Source of the DNA: Aminobacterium sp. MB27-C1
GTDB taxonomy: Bacteria; Synergistota; Synergistia; Synergistales; Aminobacteriaceae
DNA length: 64,000 bases
Reading direction: 5' to 3'
Assembly (NCBI RefSeq): GCF_030908405.1
Contig: NZ_CP133089.1
Coordinates: forward strand, 1,550,001-1,614,000
Shown: positions 16,826 through 26,559 of the stretch, one piece after another
How the letters are laid out: every line of letters starts with the position of its first letter
How positions within the stretch are numbered: the stretch's first letter is position 1
Made by a program: the position numbers and the translations under genes
Notes under the pieces: model-generated
What the model was told of the DNA's origin: nothing
The model's input: only the letters and a program-made list of their open reading frames with translations
Databases searched by the model: none

Positions 16826-17194
16826 ATGAGTTTAGGAATACGCATTAAAACATTACGAAAAGCCGCACGACTAACACAACAAGCCCTTGCAGATAAAACT
16901 GATGTGAGTCGAATTTATATACAAGCCCTTGAGAGTAACAGGCGACTTCCATCAATGAAACTTCTTGCGAAATTAGCTCAAGCTCTTGATGTTGAAATCA
17001 CAGACCTCGTAAAAGGAGCTCCTTCAGACGAAGCAGGAAGAGTTCACCTTGAAGAAGTTCTCGAAAATGCAGAAGACGTAGAAATTTGGTATAAGAGCTA
17101 TCGTTTTTCTAAAAATGAACTCTCTTTCATAAAGCAAATTATAGAAGCAACTGTCTCTTTTTGGCAAAACGAAAATATAGATCAGAAAGGCTAA
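16826..17194 (+). CDS. Xre-family helix-turn-helix regulator
   Basis: A 122-residue protein with a Cro/C1-type helix-turn-helix in residues 1-60 (IKTLRKAARLTQQALADKT, then VSRIYIQALESNRRLPSM), and a C-terminal region of about 55 residues rich in Glu that may dimerise or sense a signal. The ATG has TGGAGGT nine bases upstream. It is followed nine bases later by the radical SAM gene, so both are probably transcribed from the promoter at 16754-16782. Confidence 0.85.
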   Translation: MSLGIRIKTLRKAARLTQQALADKTDVSRIYIQALESNRRLPSMKLLAKLAQALDVEITDLVKGAPSDEAGRVHLEEVLENAEDVEIWYKSYRFSKNELSFIKQIIEATVSFWQNENIDQKG

Positions 17195-17203
17195 TGAAAA
17201 AAG

Positions 17204-18151
17204 ATGAAACGAAGAGCAGTCTTCCTCCCTATGAGAAATTGCCCGCATCGCTGCATATACTGTGATCAGGGGGCCATAACAGGAGAATATCAACCACCAT
17301 CACCTTGGGAAGTCAAAAATATGCTGGCAGAGCTTTCTGAACCAGTTGAGCTTTGTTATTTTGGCGGAAGTTTTACGTGTCAACCATTGACATTGCAGGA
17401 GGAATATCTAAAAGCGTTAGAAACAGCGCCTGTTGGTAGTTGTGTTCGCTTCTCTACTCATCCTCTGTGTATTTCCGAAGAGAGGCTGCAATGGTTAAAA
17501 GAGTTTCCCGTTTCTATGATTGAGCTGGGGATATCCTCTCTTGATGATCATATTCTCTCTCTCTGCAATAGAGGATATTCTGAAAAGGAGGCTTTACACG
17601 CTCTTCATCTCATTCAGGAAAATGGTTTTTGCGCAGCTGCTCAAATGATGGTAGGACTTCCTGAACAAACTTTGGAAAGTTCTCTCAGTGACATACAAAA
17701 ACTTGCAGAACTAAAAGGGCCTTGTGAAATGACTCTTCGTTTTTATCCTTGTCTTGTGCTAAGAAATACAGCGTTGGAACAACTTTTAATAATGCAAAGA
17801 TATGAACCGCTATCTGTGGAAGAAGCTGCCCATTGGGTAGGCTCTCTCCTTTATAATGCGCGAAAATTAGGGTTCGCTGTCCAACGTGTGGGACTTCAAG
17901 AAACGGAAACTTTAGAAGAATCTGTGGTAGCTGGACCTCACCATCCAGCTTTTGGAGAATTAGCCAAGAGTATAGCACTAGCTCTTGCATTAATAGAGAA
18001 TGCTCCTCAAGGCCCCTGGACTGTTTTTAAGAAAGATATATCTTTATTCAGTGGACATGGTAATTGGGGACTTTCTGTGTTATCTTCAATGACCGGTCTA
18101 ACTCCTAAAGCAACTAAAGATCGCCTTTTTATATGGGATAATCTTCACTAA
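17204..18151 (+). CDS. Elp3/YhcC-like radical SAM protein
   Basis: A 315-residue radical SAM enzyme. The cluster motif is CPHRCIYC at residues 14-21 (CxxxCxxC), followed by CYFGGSFTC with the GGSFT-type SAM loop, and AAQMMVGLPEQTLESS in the barrel. The C-terminus (about 220-315) matches the Radical_SAM_C extension found in YhcC-type proteins. The relatives are annotated as oxygen-independent coproporphyrinogen oxidase-like or Elp3-like, but no substrate is established. The gene sits close behind the Xre regulator. Confidence 0.82.
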   Translation: MKRRAVFLPMRNCPHRCIYCDQGAITGEYQPPSPWEVKNMLAELSEPVELCYFGGSFTCQPLTLQEEYLKALETAPVGSCVRFSTHPLCISEERLQWLKEFPVSMIELGISSLDDHILSLCNRGYSEKEALHALHLIQENGFCAAAQMMVGLPEQTLESSLSDIQKLAELKGPCEMTLRFYPCLVLRNTALEQLLIMQRYEPLSVEEAAHWVGSLLYNARKLGFAVQRVGLQETETLEESVVAGPHHPAFGELAKSIALALALIENAPQGPWTVFKKDISLFSGHGNWGLSVLSSMTGLTPKATKDRLFIWDNLH

Positions 18152-18164
18152 CTTTTGTTCATTA

Positions 18165-18198
18165 TTGACGGAAATCATAACTTGAAATAAACTCAAGT
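18165..18198 (+). promoter_or_regulatory. Putative RpiR-gene promoter with inverted repeat
   Basis: TTGACG (18165-18170), 17-base spacer, TAAACT (18188-18193). An inverted repeat ACTTGA-N7-TCAAGT (18180-18198) overlaps the -10 region and is a candidate operator for the RpiR-type regulator encoded next. Confidence 0.5.
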
Positions 18199-18245
18199 AC
18201 ACAGAACCTTATTAAAAGGGTTTTCTGCTACATGGAGGTGTTTTT

Positions 18246-19112
18246 ATGTCTGATCAGGATTTTTTGGATCTCTTAAGGCAGAAAATGGATGGTATGCCTA
18301 ACAAAGCAAGACGGGTTGTTGAATACATTCTTGCAAATTCAAGAGAAGCTGCTTTTTTATCTATCGGAGAGGTTGCTGATAAGCTGGATGTTTCCAAAGC
18401 ACAACTTGTTCGAGTAGCAAGGATGCTTGGCTACGATGGGTACGCATCGTTGAAAGATGCTCTTAAAAAGACGGTGTTACAACAAGTTAATCCATCTGCC
18501 ATGCTTTCGAAAATTATGAAAGATCACAAAGACATACCCGACGAAATATATCGTCTCGAACATGCCAATATTGACGACACGTGGAATCAAATTCAGGCAG
18601 ATCAGGTTTCGACTTTTTGTTCTATGTTGCAAGAAGGCAAGACTATTTTTTGCGTAGGCTGGGGAATATCTGCTCTGGTAGCGGAATCTCTTTATACTCG
18701 TCTTCTAGAGTTAAGTTTGAAAGGAGTTCTTTTAAAGCGAGGATCTCTGGCTCTTATCGAGCAAGCAAGAGCGATAGAAAAAGGAGATATTGTCATTGTT
18801 TGCGAATTGCCTAGCTATGTAATAGAGGTTACGGACTCAATAAAGTTGGCAGCTGAACGAGGAGCTCGGATTATTACGATTACTGATAGTCCAGCTGCCC
18901 CTGTATGTAAATTCGCCAAACTTTCTTTCTTTGTCAGCGATATGAGCCCTACTTTTGGCAGTTCAATAATAGGGCCTATCTTCTTGATTCACATTCTTAC
19001 GTCTGTTTTAGCAGCAAACATGGGCGATCAAGCTAAGAAAGCGCTTGAACGACAAGCCAAAGGCTTGCATGATGAGCGAATATATTATCCTACATATGAA
19101 CTTCGATATTAG
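18246..19112 (+). CDS. MurR/RpiR-family regulator (HTH plus SIS domain)
   Basis: A 288-residue regulator. Residues 1-77 form the RpiR helix-turn-helix (MPNKARRVVEYILANSREA, IGEVADKLDVSKAQLVRVAR), and residues about 125-260 form a sugar-isomerase (SIS) domain with FCVGWGISALVAESL and VIVCELPSYVIEV. Such proteins sense sugar phosphates. No sugar-catabolic operon is next to it, so the target is unclear. TGGAGGTG precedes the ATG. Confidence 0.88.
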   Translation: MSDQDFLDLLRQKMDGMPNKARRVVEYILANSREAAFLSIGEVADKLDVSKAQLVRVARMLGYDGYASLKDALKKTVLQQVNPSAMLSKIMKDHKDIPDEIYRLEHANIDDTWNQIQADQVSTFCSMLQEGKTIFCVGWGISALVAESLYTRLLELSLKGVLLKRGSLALIEQARAIEKGDIVIVCELPSYVIEVTDSIKLAAERGARIITITDSPAAPVCKFAKLSFFVSDMSPTFGSSIIGPIFLIHILTSVLAANMGDQAKKALERQAKGLHDERIYYPTYELRY

Positions 19113-19121
19113 GAGTGTAAA

Positions 19122-19814
19122 TTACGCTTTCAGAATCAATTCGTCTCCTGGATTTAATATTTTGACATTTGCTTTTTTACCTACAAGGGTTGCGAATTCT
19201 TTTGGATTCGCCTTAATAAGATCAAATGTATTGTAATGTATCGGTACAACGATTGATGGTTGAATAAAGTCTACAGCCTTTACAGCATCATAAATATCCA
19301 TTACAAAATTGCCACCAATAGGAAGAAGGGCGACATTGACGTGCTCTTCTTTCAAAAGGTGCATTTCCATTGAGAGACCGGTATCACCAGCATGGTATAT
19401 CTTTTGACCGTGAATCTCGATGAGAAAACCACATGGATTTCCACCTGCTACAACATTTCCATTTTCGTCAGTAAGGTCGGATCCATGAAGAGCTGGAGTC
19501 ATTTTCACCCTGCCAAAGGGAAATTCAAAAGAACCGCCAATATGCATTGGATGACACGAAATGTTCTTTTTTCCCAGATATTGTGAAATCTCGAAATTAG
19601 AAATTACGATCGCTTGAGTACGCCGACAGATTTCTACTGTGTCTCCTAAATGATCTCCGTGACCGTGGGTCACAAAGATGTAATCAATCTTATCGAAAGA
19701 ATCAAGAGTATCTACAGCTTGAGGGTTACCTGTAATAAAAGGATCGATTAGAAATTTCTCCTTTTCTGTTTCGATAAGAAAAGCAGAATGTCCCACATAA
19801 TAGATGCGAATCAT
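19122..19814 (-). CDS. UPF0173 metallo-beta-lactamase-fold hydrolase
   Basis: About 230 residues starting at the ATG at 19814, with AAAGGAG nine bases upstream; the TTG at 19835 lies in front of that site. The protein begins [15 protein letters not shown] and has the metal motif [10 protein letters not shown], plus [11 protein letters not shown] and PIHYNTFD, matching UPF0173 (YtkL-like) hydrolases. The substrate is not known. It lies convergent to the RpiR gene and downstream of the aspS terminator. Confidence 0.9.
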   Translation of the reverse strand: MIRIYYVGHSAFLIETEKEKFLIDPFITGNPQAVDTLDSFDKIDYIFVTHGHGDHLGDTVEICRRTQAIVISNFEISQYLGKKNISCHPMHIGGSFEFPFGRVKMTPALHGSDLTDENGNVVAGGNPCGFLIEIHGQKIYHAGDTGLSMEMHLLKEEHVNVALLPIGGNFVMDIYDAVKAVDFIQPSIVVPIHYNTFDLIKANPKEFATLVGKKANVKILNPGDELILKA

Positions 19815-19849
19815 ATCTAACAGCTCCTTTCTCAAAATATAAGAATGTT

Positions 19850-19881
19850 AAAAAAGGCCGGATTTAAATCCGGCCTTTTTT
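19850..19881 (-). terminator. Intrinsic terminator after aspS
   Basis: Perfect hairpin AAAAAGGCCGGATTT / AAATCCGGCCTTTTT just after the aspS stop codon, with T-run on the minus strand. Confidence 0.88.
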
Positions 19882-19889
19882 GAATTCCT

Positions 19890-21698
19890 TTAATCCTCTT
19901 CAATATGGGCAACACTTTCAATATAAAGTTCCTGAAGCTGATCTAAACTTACAACAGAAGGTGCCCCCGACATCAAGCATTGCGCTTTTTGCGTCTTTGG
20001 GAAGGCCATAACATCGCGTATTGATGTAGCCCCGCACAAAAGCATTACAAGACGATCAACACCAAAAGCAATTCCTCCATGGGGAGGTGTTCCTGAACTT
20101 AATGCGTCTAGCAAAAATCCAAAACGCTTTCGTGCCTCTTCTCTGCTAAAAGCCAAACACTCGAAAACTTTTTCTTGAACTTCTGGGTCGTGGATTCGAA
20201 TAGAACCTCCACCAACCTCGTTCCCGTTTAATACGCAGTCATAAGCACGAGATCTGACTTTTTGAGGGTTACTCTCCAATAATTCAAGATCCTCCAGAAC
20301 AGGAGAGGTAAAGGGATGGTGAACAGCAACCCATCTATTTTCTTCCTCGTCACGCTCAAAAAGTGGGAAGTGTACAACCCACAAAAACTCCCATTTTCCG
20401 CTATTAATAAGACCATGCTCTTTTGCAAGTTCTAAACGAAGCTGACCTAAAATCTGGCTTACTGTCAAACGATCAAGATCTGCTAAAACAAAACAGGCGT
20501 CTCCTTCTTTCAAAGAAACTGTCTCTATCAAACGTTGTTGCAACTCATCCGAAAGGAACTTTGCCAATGGTCCTTTAAGTTTTCCTTCTTTGAGTTGGAA
20601 ACATGCAAGTCCGTTAGCTCCAAGCTTCTTTGCTTTTTCCTCAACAAGAGAAACTTCTTTTCTAGAAAGGGAAGCTCCTCCAGGCAAAGGCAACCCTCGT
20701 ACAAATCCGCCTTTATCAATAAGTTCCTTAAATGGAGCAAACTCACTCTCCTTAAAGACCGCGCCCAGATCATGAATTTCAAAGGGTATTCTCAAATCTG
20801 GCTTGTCACTTCCGAAACGATCCATAGCTTCCCAATATTCCATCCGCCTAAATGGTGTAGGAATTTTCACAGAAGCTATCTCTTCGAAAAGGCCTGCCAT
20901 GTACTCCTCAATAAGAGCGTATATATCTTCCTCATCTATGAAGCTCATTTCCATATCAATCTGTGTAAATTCAGGCTGCCTGTCTGCACGAAGATCTTCA
21001 TCTCTGAAACACTTTACAATCTGAAAATATCGATCAAAGCCGCTTATCATTAAAATTTGTTTAAATATCTGAGGCGATTGTGGCAATGCAAAGAAAGTCC
21101 CTGGATTTACACGACTTGGAACTAAGTAATCCCGAGCTCCTTCTGGAGTCGATTTGGTCAGCATTGGAGTTTCAATATCTATAAAGCCATGCTGTGCAAG
21201 AAAATCTCTTGTATATCGAGTAATCCTATTTCGTATTCTCAAGTTTTTTTGCATCTTGTCTCGCCGTAAATCAAGATAGCGATAACGCAACCGTAAATTT
21301 TCATCGACTTTGTCTGTAGCATCCGATATTTCAAAAGGCAGAGGGGCGGCAGGAGAAAGCAACAAAAAGTCTTCGACAACAACCTCTACTTCTCCCGTTT
21401 TCATAGAACTATTTACTGTACCTTCCGGCCTCTTCCCAACTTTGCCACGAACAGAAATAACATATTCACTACGTAATGTTTTGGCTCGTTCATGAACTTC
21501 TGGCACAATTTCAGGATTAAAGACAACTTGGGTAACTCCAGTATTATCCCATAGCTCAACAAAGATGAGTCCTCCAAGGTCTCTCCGACGTCGTACCCAA
21601 CCGTTTAAAACTACTTGTCGTCCTTCATCTTCAAGACGAAGGGCTCCGCACATCTCTGTGCGCTTCCAGAATGCATCAAAATGTTCCGACCTGCTCAT
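19890..21698 (-). CDS. aspS: Aspartyl-tRNA synthetase
   Basis: About 602 residues starting with ATG at 21698, nine bases after GGAGGT; the TTG at 21722 is less likely. The order is OB-fold anticodon-binding domain (GWVRRRRDLGGLIFVELWD), class II motif 2 (FRDEDLRADRQPEFTQIDME), the bacterial GAD insertion (about 290-420) and motif 3 (GIAFGVDRLVMLLCG). The bacterial length suggests either a discriminating or non-discriminating enzyme; the anticodon residues do not decide this by eye. It is co-directional with hisS, 52 bases downstream of it. Confidence 0.96.
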   Translation of the reverse strand: MSRSEHFDAFWKRTEMCGALRLEDEGRQVVLNGWVRRRRDLGGLIFVELWDNTGVTQVVFNPEIVPEVHERAKTLRSEYVISVRGKVGKRPEGTVNSSMKTGEVEVVVEDFLLLSPAAPLPFEISDATDKVDENLRLRYRYLDLRRDKMQKNLRIRNRITRYTRDFLAQHGFIDIETPMLTKSTPEGARDYLVPSRVNPGTFFALPQSPQIFKQILMISGFDRYFQIVKCFRDEDLRADRQPEFTQIDMEMSFIDEEDIYALIEEYMAGLFEEIASVKIPTPFRRMEYWEAMDRFGSDKPDLRIPFEIHDLGAVFKESEFAPFKELIDKGGFVRGLPLPGGASLSRKEVSLVEEKAKKLGANGLACFQLKEGKLKGPLAKFLSDELQQRLIETVSLKEGDACFVLADLDRLTVSQILGQLRLELAKEHGLINSGKWEFLWVVHFPLFERDEEENRWVAVHHPFTSPVLEDLELLESNPQKVRSRAYDCVLNGNEVGGGSIRIHDPEVQEKVFECLAFSREEARKRFGFLLDALSSGTPPHGGIAFGVDRLVMLLCGATSIRDVMAFPKTQKAQCLMSGAPSVVSLDQLQELYIESVAHIEED

Positions 21699-21749
21699 TC
21701 TATAACCTCCACCACACGGCAAACTTACTTTATAGACTCTTTATTACTT

Positions 21750-23012
21750 CTATAATTTACTTTGAATATAATTAAGAATAGTGGCTCGTTTAACCTCTTC
21801 CTGTTCGCCAGTTTCAAGGTCTTTTACGTTGACTACTCCTTTGGCCAATTCATCGCCACCAAGAATACAAGCAAAACGGGCTCCAGAAGCTGCTGCAGAT
21901 TTAAATTGAGCTTTCATACCACGTCCCATGTAATCCATGTCTGCTGCAATATTTGCTTGTCTTAGTTCCGTAAGGATTTTGAATAGTTCCTCTCGCGACA
22001 CTTCGTCAAGTCCGATAGCATAAACATCGAGATCAGGGCGAGCCCCAAAAGAACAATTTTGTTCTTCCATCACGAGGACAATCCTTTCAAGACCAGCAGC
22101 AAAACCAACACTCGGCGTAGATGGGCCACCAATCGTTTCTGCAAGGTTATCATAACGTCCCCCACCACATACAGCATTTTGCGCTCCCAAAGCTCCTGAA
22201 AGAACTTCATACGCTGTTTTTGTATAATAATCAAGGCCGCGAACAAGCCGTTTATCTATATGGAAATGGGCTCCTATACTATTCAATCTTTCCTGTACTT
22301 TATCAAAGTGACTGCGACAATCATCGCAAAGGCTAGAGTAAATATCGGGAGCACCCTCGGTAATCTCTTTGCAATCAGGATTTTTACAATCAAGAATTCT
22401 GAGAGGGTTACGATCAAATCGACTTTGGCATGTTTTACAAAGTTTATCAAGCTGTGGTTTGAAATACTCTTTTAATTTTTCTCTATATGTTGGGCGACAC
22501 TCAGGACACCCTACTGAATTAATAACGACCTCTAAATTCTGGAGACCAAGTCGTCTATATAATTCAAGAGACAAGGCAATAACTTCCACGTCTATCATAG
22601 GATTTTCTGAACCTATACTTTCAAAATCCAACTGCCAAAATTGACGATAACGCCCCTTTTGTGGTCGCTCGTAACGAAACATCGGACCAGCACACCACAG
22701 TTTAACAGGTTGAGCTCCATTATTCAGTTTGTTCTCTAAATAACAACGAATCATTGAAGCCGTTGCCTCTGGACGTAACGTAAGGCTTCGTCCACCGCGA
22801 TCTTCAAAAGTATACATTTCTTTTTCAACAACATCAGTTGTTTCGCCTATTCCGCGTGAGAAAAGTTCCGTGTGCTCAAAAATAGGTAAATGAACTTCCG
22901 AATATCCGAAATCTCGCGCAACTTCTGCTGCAACGTTTAAGACATAAGCCCATTTCCAAGATTCTTCTGGGAGTATATCCCTGACACCACGCGGCGCTTT
23001 TATATCTACCAT
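21750..23012 (-). CDS. hisS: Histidyl-tRNA synthetase
   Basis: A 420-residue class II synthetase: PRGVRDILPEE at the N-terminus, motif 2 region PMFRYERPQKGRYRQFWQ, the HisA motif LVRGLDYYTKTAYEV, GGGRYDNLAETIGG and motif 3 GFAAGLERIVLV, then the C-terminal anticodon-binding domain (ADMDYMGRGMKAQFKSA). Several CxxC pairs occur between residues about 168 and 232 in the insertion. It precedes aspS, the usual hisS-aspS order. Confidence 0.97.
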   Translation of the reverse strand: MVDIKAPRGVRDILPEESWKWAYVLNVAAEVARDFGYSEVHLPIFEHTELFSRGIGETTDVVEKEMYTFEDRGGRSLTLRPEATASMIRCYLENKLNNGAQPVKLWCAGPMFRYERPQKGRYRQFWQLDFESIGSENPMIDVEVIALSLELYRRLGLQNLEVVINSVGCPECRPTYREKLKEYFKPQLDKLCKTCQSRFDRNPLRILDCKNPDCKEITEGAPDIYSSLCDDCRSHFDKVQERLNSIGAHFHIDKRLVRGLDYYTKTAYEVLSGALGAQNAVCGGGRYDNLAETIGGPSTPSVGFAAGLERIVLVMEEQNCSFGARPDLDVYAIGLDEVSREELFKILTELRQANIAADMDYMGRGMKAQFKSAAASGARFACILGGDELAKGVVNVKDLETGEQEEVKRATILNYIQSKL

Positions 23013-23150
23013 AAAAACTCCCTCCCATAAACTAAAACAAACATAAAAAACGTTTGCACATAATCATTCTATTGTTTTATACATTATGCAGGTAAGTATA
23101 ATCATTCGTTGAAAAATTCTCCAGTAAAAAAATGGAAGGCTATAAAATAG

Positions 23151-23180
23151 AAAAGCGCAACGGCCTAATCACCGTTACGC
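23151..23180 (-). terminator. Intrinsic terminator after spoVS
   Basis: On the minus strand a nine-base-pair stem GCGTAACGG / CCGTTGCGC (23172-23180 with 23155-23163) followed by TTTTCTATTTT, about 38 bases beyond the spoVS stop. Confidence 0.75.
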
Positions 23181-23217
23181 CTGTCTCATGCTTCCTTACG
23201 GCATAAAAAACTAATTT

Positions 23218-23478
23218 CTAACGTGACTCGAGTTGGAACTTAATGGCCGTTCTTTCTTCGTTGTCAATTTCAATCTTGGCAAAAGCCGGAATACAAACAA
23301 GATCAATTCCATTAGGAGCTACATAACCCCGGGCGATAGCAATAGATTTCACTGACTGGTTAACCGCACCGGCTCCCACTGCTTGAACCTCAACCGCCCC
23401 TTTTTCGCGAAGAACTGCTGCGATAGCACCAGCGACGGATTTTGGTTGCGACTTTGCAGAGACTTTGAGCACTTCCAT
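23218..23478 (-). CDS. spoVS: SpoVS family protein (stage V sporulation protein S)
   Basis: An 86-residue protein from the ATG at 23478, which has GGGAGGT eight bases upstream. It is the canonical SpoVS: MEVLKVSAKSQPKSVAGAI, KGAVEVQAVGAGAVNQSVKS and IARGYVAPNGIDL. SpoVS is an Alba-like nucleic-acid-binding fold needed for spore maturation in Bacillus, but it is widespread in non-sporulating lineages, where its role is unclear. It stands alone with its own terminator. Confidence 0.94.
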   Translation of the reverse strand: MEVLKVSAKSQPKSVAGAIAAVLREKGAVEVQAVGAGAVNQSVKSIAIARGYVAPNGIDLVCIPAFAKIEIDNEERTAIKFQLESR

Positions 23479-23649
23479 GAAATTCGACCTCCCTTGAGTA
23501 GCGCCGCAAGAATATAAAAACAGGAACATTTAATGGATCAGCGAGTTTCACTATTTGAAACAAATCAAGTATAGTCGTATTGTGCGGCTTTTGACAAGTG
23601 TTTTGCAATAAAAATCAGCAAATACGACTTTTTCCCAAGAAAGTTAGCC

Positions 23650-24273
23650 CTATAATCCACATTTTCTTTTCAAAAGTCTATTTTGATCCACAAATCTCGG
23701 ATATGGTAATGTATAAATATCTCCATTATCTGGAACAATGCAATGTATAGACATTAACCCATTCAAGTATGTTTTATTGCTATCACTCTGAGGCACAAAT
23801 TCGTTATGCCCAAAAAGATTTAAATCACCTTCCATTGAAGGAAGTCCCTGGAAATCATGGCTCACATTTAATTTTAGACCACAAACATCGAAAGAGCCAC
23901 TCCAATTTACTATTTGGCTAGTGTGAAAAACCTGCTCTACAACATCTTTGTTATCGTGATTTCCTGTAACAATACAAACTTTTCTTTTTTCTTCCCCTTC
24001 TAAAATCCGAGCTAACAAACGTAACTTTTTAGAATAAAGGGCGAGTCGATTTGGTAATAATCCTAATTTTATTTCATCAACAAGATCGCCAGTATGTATA
24101 ATTGCCAAAGGATCAAGGAAAGTAACTAATTTATTTAAACAAGAATAAAAAGACGAAGGAGTATCAGAGACATGCAAAACAACACGTCCTTTTATTTTCT
24201 CCAAACTCTCAGGAATATAAAGTAAATCAAACATCTTGTAGATCATCTTTTTCCATGATTCCACAGCAATCAC
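23650..24273 (-). CDS. Calcineurin-like metallophosphoesterase
   Basis: A 207-residue protein with the metallophosphoesterase motif series: HVSDTPSS (first Asp; the usual His is replaced), IIHTGDLVDE, VTGNHDNKD, VSHDFQG and FGHNE. Two metal ions are normally held by these residues; loss of the first His may change metal use. The substrate is unknown. It is transcribed away from tex. Confidence 0.78.
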   Translation of the reverse strand: MIAVESWKKMIYKMFDLLYIPESLEKIKGRVVLHVSDTPSSFYSCLNKLVTFLDPLAIIHTGDLVDEIKLGLLPNRLALYSKKLRLLARILEGEEKRKVCIVTGNHDNKDVVEQVFHTSQIVNWSGSFDVCGLKLNVSHDFQGLPSMEGDLNLFGHNEFVPQSDSNKTYLNGLMSIHCIVPDNGDIYTLPYPRFVDQNRLLKRKCGL

Positions 24274-24375
24274 CTCTAAACTATTTTAAATTTTACCATT
24301 TTTTAGGCAAATGCGTAAACAAAAAAACATGGTACTATACTAAAAATAAGATTCATGCAGGAGGTTCAACCTTAT

Positions 24376-26532
24376 ATGGCCCAATCTAAAACAAAATTTG
24401 AAAAACCTATTGCTTTAGAGATGAACATCTCAACAACACAAGTACAAGCAGTATTCTCTCTCTTTGACGAAGGCTGCACTGTTCCTTTCATTGCTCGTTA
24501 TCGTAAAGAAGCAACAGGTAGTCTTGATGAAGTAGCTATTACACAAATTCGAGATCGACGAGAAGAACTTCTAGAGTTAACTAAACGAAAAGATTCTATT
24601 TTGAAATCACTGCAAGAACGCGACATTCTTACAGAAGAGTTAGAAGAGAAGATTTATGCAGCTAATAACCTGACAACACTGGAAGATTTGTACCTTCCTT
24701 ATCGCCCCAAACGTAAAACAAGGGCAAGTGCCGCTATAGAAAAAGGACTAGAACCCTTAGCGCTTAAAATTATGAATCAAGAAGGAACTATTCCCCACCA
24801 AGAAGCTCAAAAATTTATTGACATAGACAAGGGAATAGCAAATGAAAATGAAGCCATACAAGGGGCTCTTGATATTATCGCCGAGAAAATCAGTGAAGAC
24901 ACGCTGGCTCGTAACCTGTGCCGCAAAATATTCGCCAAGCATAGTTTTATTTATTCATCTCGGGCTTCGGAAGAACCCGATGAAATGGAAAAATATAAAG
25001 ACTACTTTGAGTGGCAAGAAAGAGCTATCAGCACACCATCTCATCGTATTTTAGCTTTATTTCGAGGTGAAAAAGAGGGTAAACTTTCCCTTCGAGCACG
25101 GCCTGATGACGCCCTTTGCATTACTCAGCTAAAGAAACTTTTTATTAAAAGTGAGGGGGAAGAAGCCTCTCTTCTCGAAGAAACCATTAATGACAGTTAC
25201 AAGCGACTCATTACACCTTCTATGGAAACAGAACTACGAAATGCGCTCAAGAAAAAAGCCGATGAAGAAGCTATTTCCGTTTTTGTTCAAAATATAAGAG
25301 AAGTTCTTATGACACCACCTCTCGGACATAAGAATATCTTGGCAATAGACCCAGGCTTTAGAACAGGCTGTAAGGTTGTTTGTCTGAATAAACAGGGGAG
25401 CCTTCTTCATAATGAAACCATATATCCACATCCGCCAATAAACAAAAAAGATGGAGCTCAAACTAAAATTTTAAGTCTAATAGATACATTTTCTATAGAG
25501 GCTATTGCTATCGGAAATGGAACTGCAGGAAGAGAGACTGAAGCTTTTATAAAGGAGCTACCTATCACTTCAAACATCATTATTACCATGGTTAACGAGA
25601 GCGGCGCTTCGATTTACTCAGCATCAGAAACAGCCAGAAGAGAATTCCCAGATTATGATGTAACGGTACGAGGTGCAGTTTCTATAGGCAGAAGACTTAT
25701 GGACCCATTAGCAGAACTAATAAAGATTGACCCATGTTCTTTGGGAGTTGGTCAATACCAGCATGATGTTGATCAAAAGGCTTTAAAAAGAGCTCTTGAT
25801 GATGTTGTAATCAGTTGTGTTAACGCAGTCGGAGTTGATATTAACACGGCTAGTTATGAACTTCTCTCCTTCGTTTCAGGAATAGGCCCTCAGTTAGCCA
25901 GCAATATTGTAAAATACAGAGAAGAAAACGGACTTTTTGAGTCACGAAACGACCTAAAAAAAGTCCCACGTCTTGGCCCAAAATCATTCCAACAATGCGC
26001 TGGATTTCTACGAATACCAGGAGGGAAAAATCCGCTCGACAACACTGCCGTGCATCCAGAAAATTATACATTGGTAAAAAGGATGGCCTCCGATTTAAGT
26101 GTAACGGTGAAGGATCTTATTGAAAAAGTAGATATTAGAAAAAAGATCGATATATCCAAATATATTACAGAAGAAGTAGGGCTCCCGACATTACAAGATA
26201 TTATGGAAGAACTTGAAAAACCTGGGCGAGACCCACGATGCAGTTTTGAGGAATTTGCCTTTGCAGAAGGCGTAACAGAAATCTCTCATCTAAAAAAAGG
26301 CATGATTCTTCCTGGAATTGTAACGAATGTTACTGCTTTCGGAGCCTTTGTAGACATTGGCGTACACCAAGACGGACTCGTGCACATAAGTGCAATTTCT
26401 GATAAATATGTCGCTTCTCCGCATGCTATCGTTTCACCAGGGCAACGTGTAAAGGTCGCTGTAACGGGAATAGATTTGGGAAGAAAGCGTATTTCCCTTT
26501 CTATGAAAAAGAGTGATCTAGAAGAAAACTAA
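24376..26532 (+). CDS. tex: Tex family transcription accessory / RNA-binding protein
   Basis: About 718 residues from the ATG at 24376; an earlier ATG at 24355 includes the GGAGG ribosome site itself and is unlikely. It has the Tex N-domain (FIARYRKEATGSLDE), YqgF-like RNase H fold (ILAIDPGFRTGCKVV), helix-hairpin-helix pairs (TASYELLSFVSGIGPQLASN, and a second at about 555) and a C-terminal S1 domain (GMILPGIVTNVTAFGAFVD...). Tex binds nucleic acid and helps transcription-related quality control. The HD-GYP gene follows after 27 bases. Confidence 0.95.
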   Translation: MAQSKTKFEKPIALEMNISTTQVQAVFSLFDEGCTVPFIARYRKEATGSLDEVAITQIRDRREELLELTKRKDSILKSLQERDILTEELEEKIYAANNLTTLEDLYLPYRPKRKTRASAAIEKGLEPLALKIMNQEGTIPHQEAQKFIDIDKGIANENEAIQGALDIIAEKISEDTLARNLCRKIFAKHSFIYSSRASEEPDEMEKYKDYFEWQERAISTPSHRILALFRGEKEGKLSLRARPDDALCITQLKKLFIKSEGEEASLLEETINDSYKRLITPSMETELRNALKKKADEEAISVFVQNIREVLMTPPLGHKNILAIDPGFRTGCKVVCLNKQGSLLHNETIYPHPPINKKDGAQTKILSLIDTFSIEAIAIGNGTAGRETEAFIKELPITSNIIITMVNESGASIYSASETARREFPDYDVTVRGAVSIGRRLMDPLAELIKIDPCSLGVGQYQHDVDQKALKRALDDVVISCVNAVGVDINTASYELLSFVSGIGPQLASNIVKYREENGLFESRNDLKKVPRLGPKSFQQCAGFLRIPGGKNPLDNTAVHPENYTLVKRMASDLSVTVKDLIEKVDIRKKIDISKYITEEVGLPTLQDIMEELEKPGRDPRCSFEEFAFAEGVTEISHLKKGMILPGIVTNVTAFGAFVDIGVHQDGLVHISAISDKYVASPHAIVSPGQRVKVAVTGIDLGRKRISLSMKKSDLEEN

Positions 26533-26559
26533 TATAAATACTTGTTATTGGAGGAAAAA

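Noticed and set aside
20535-21053. 172-residue plus-strand ORF opposite aspS
   Set aside because: Lies entirely antisense to a well-conserved synthetase and has no family features; shadow ORF.
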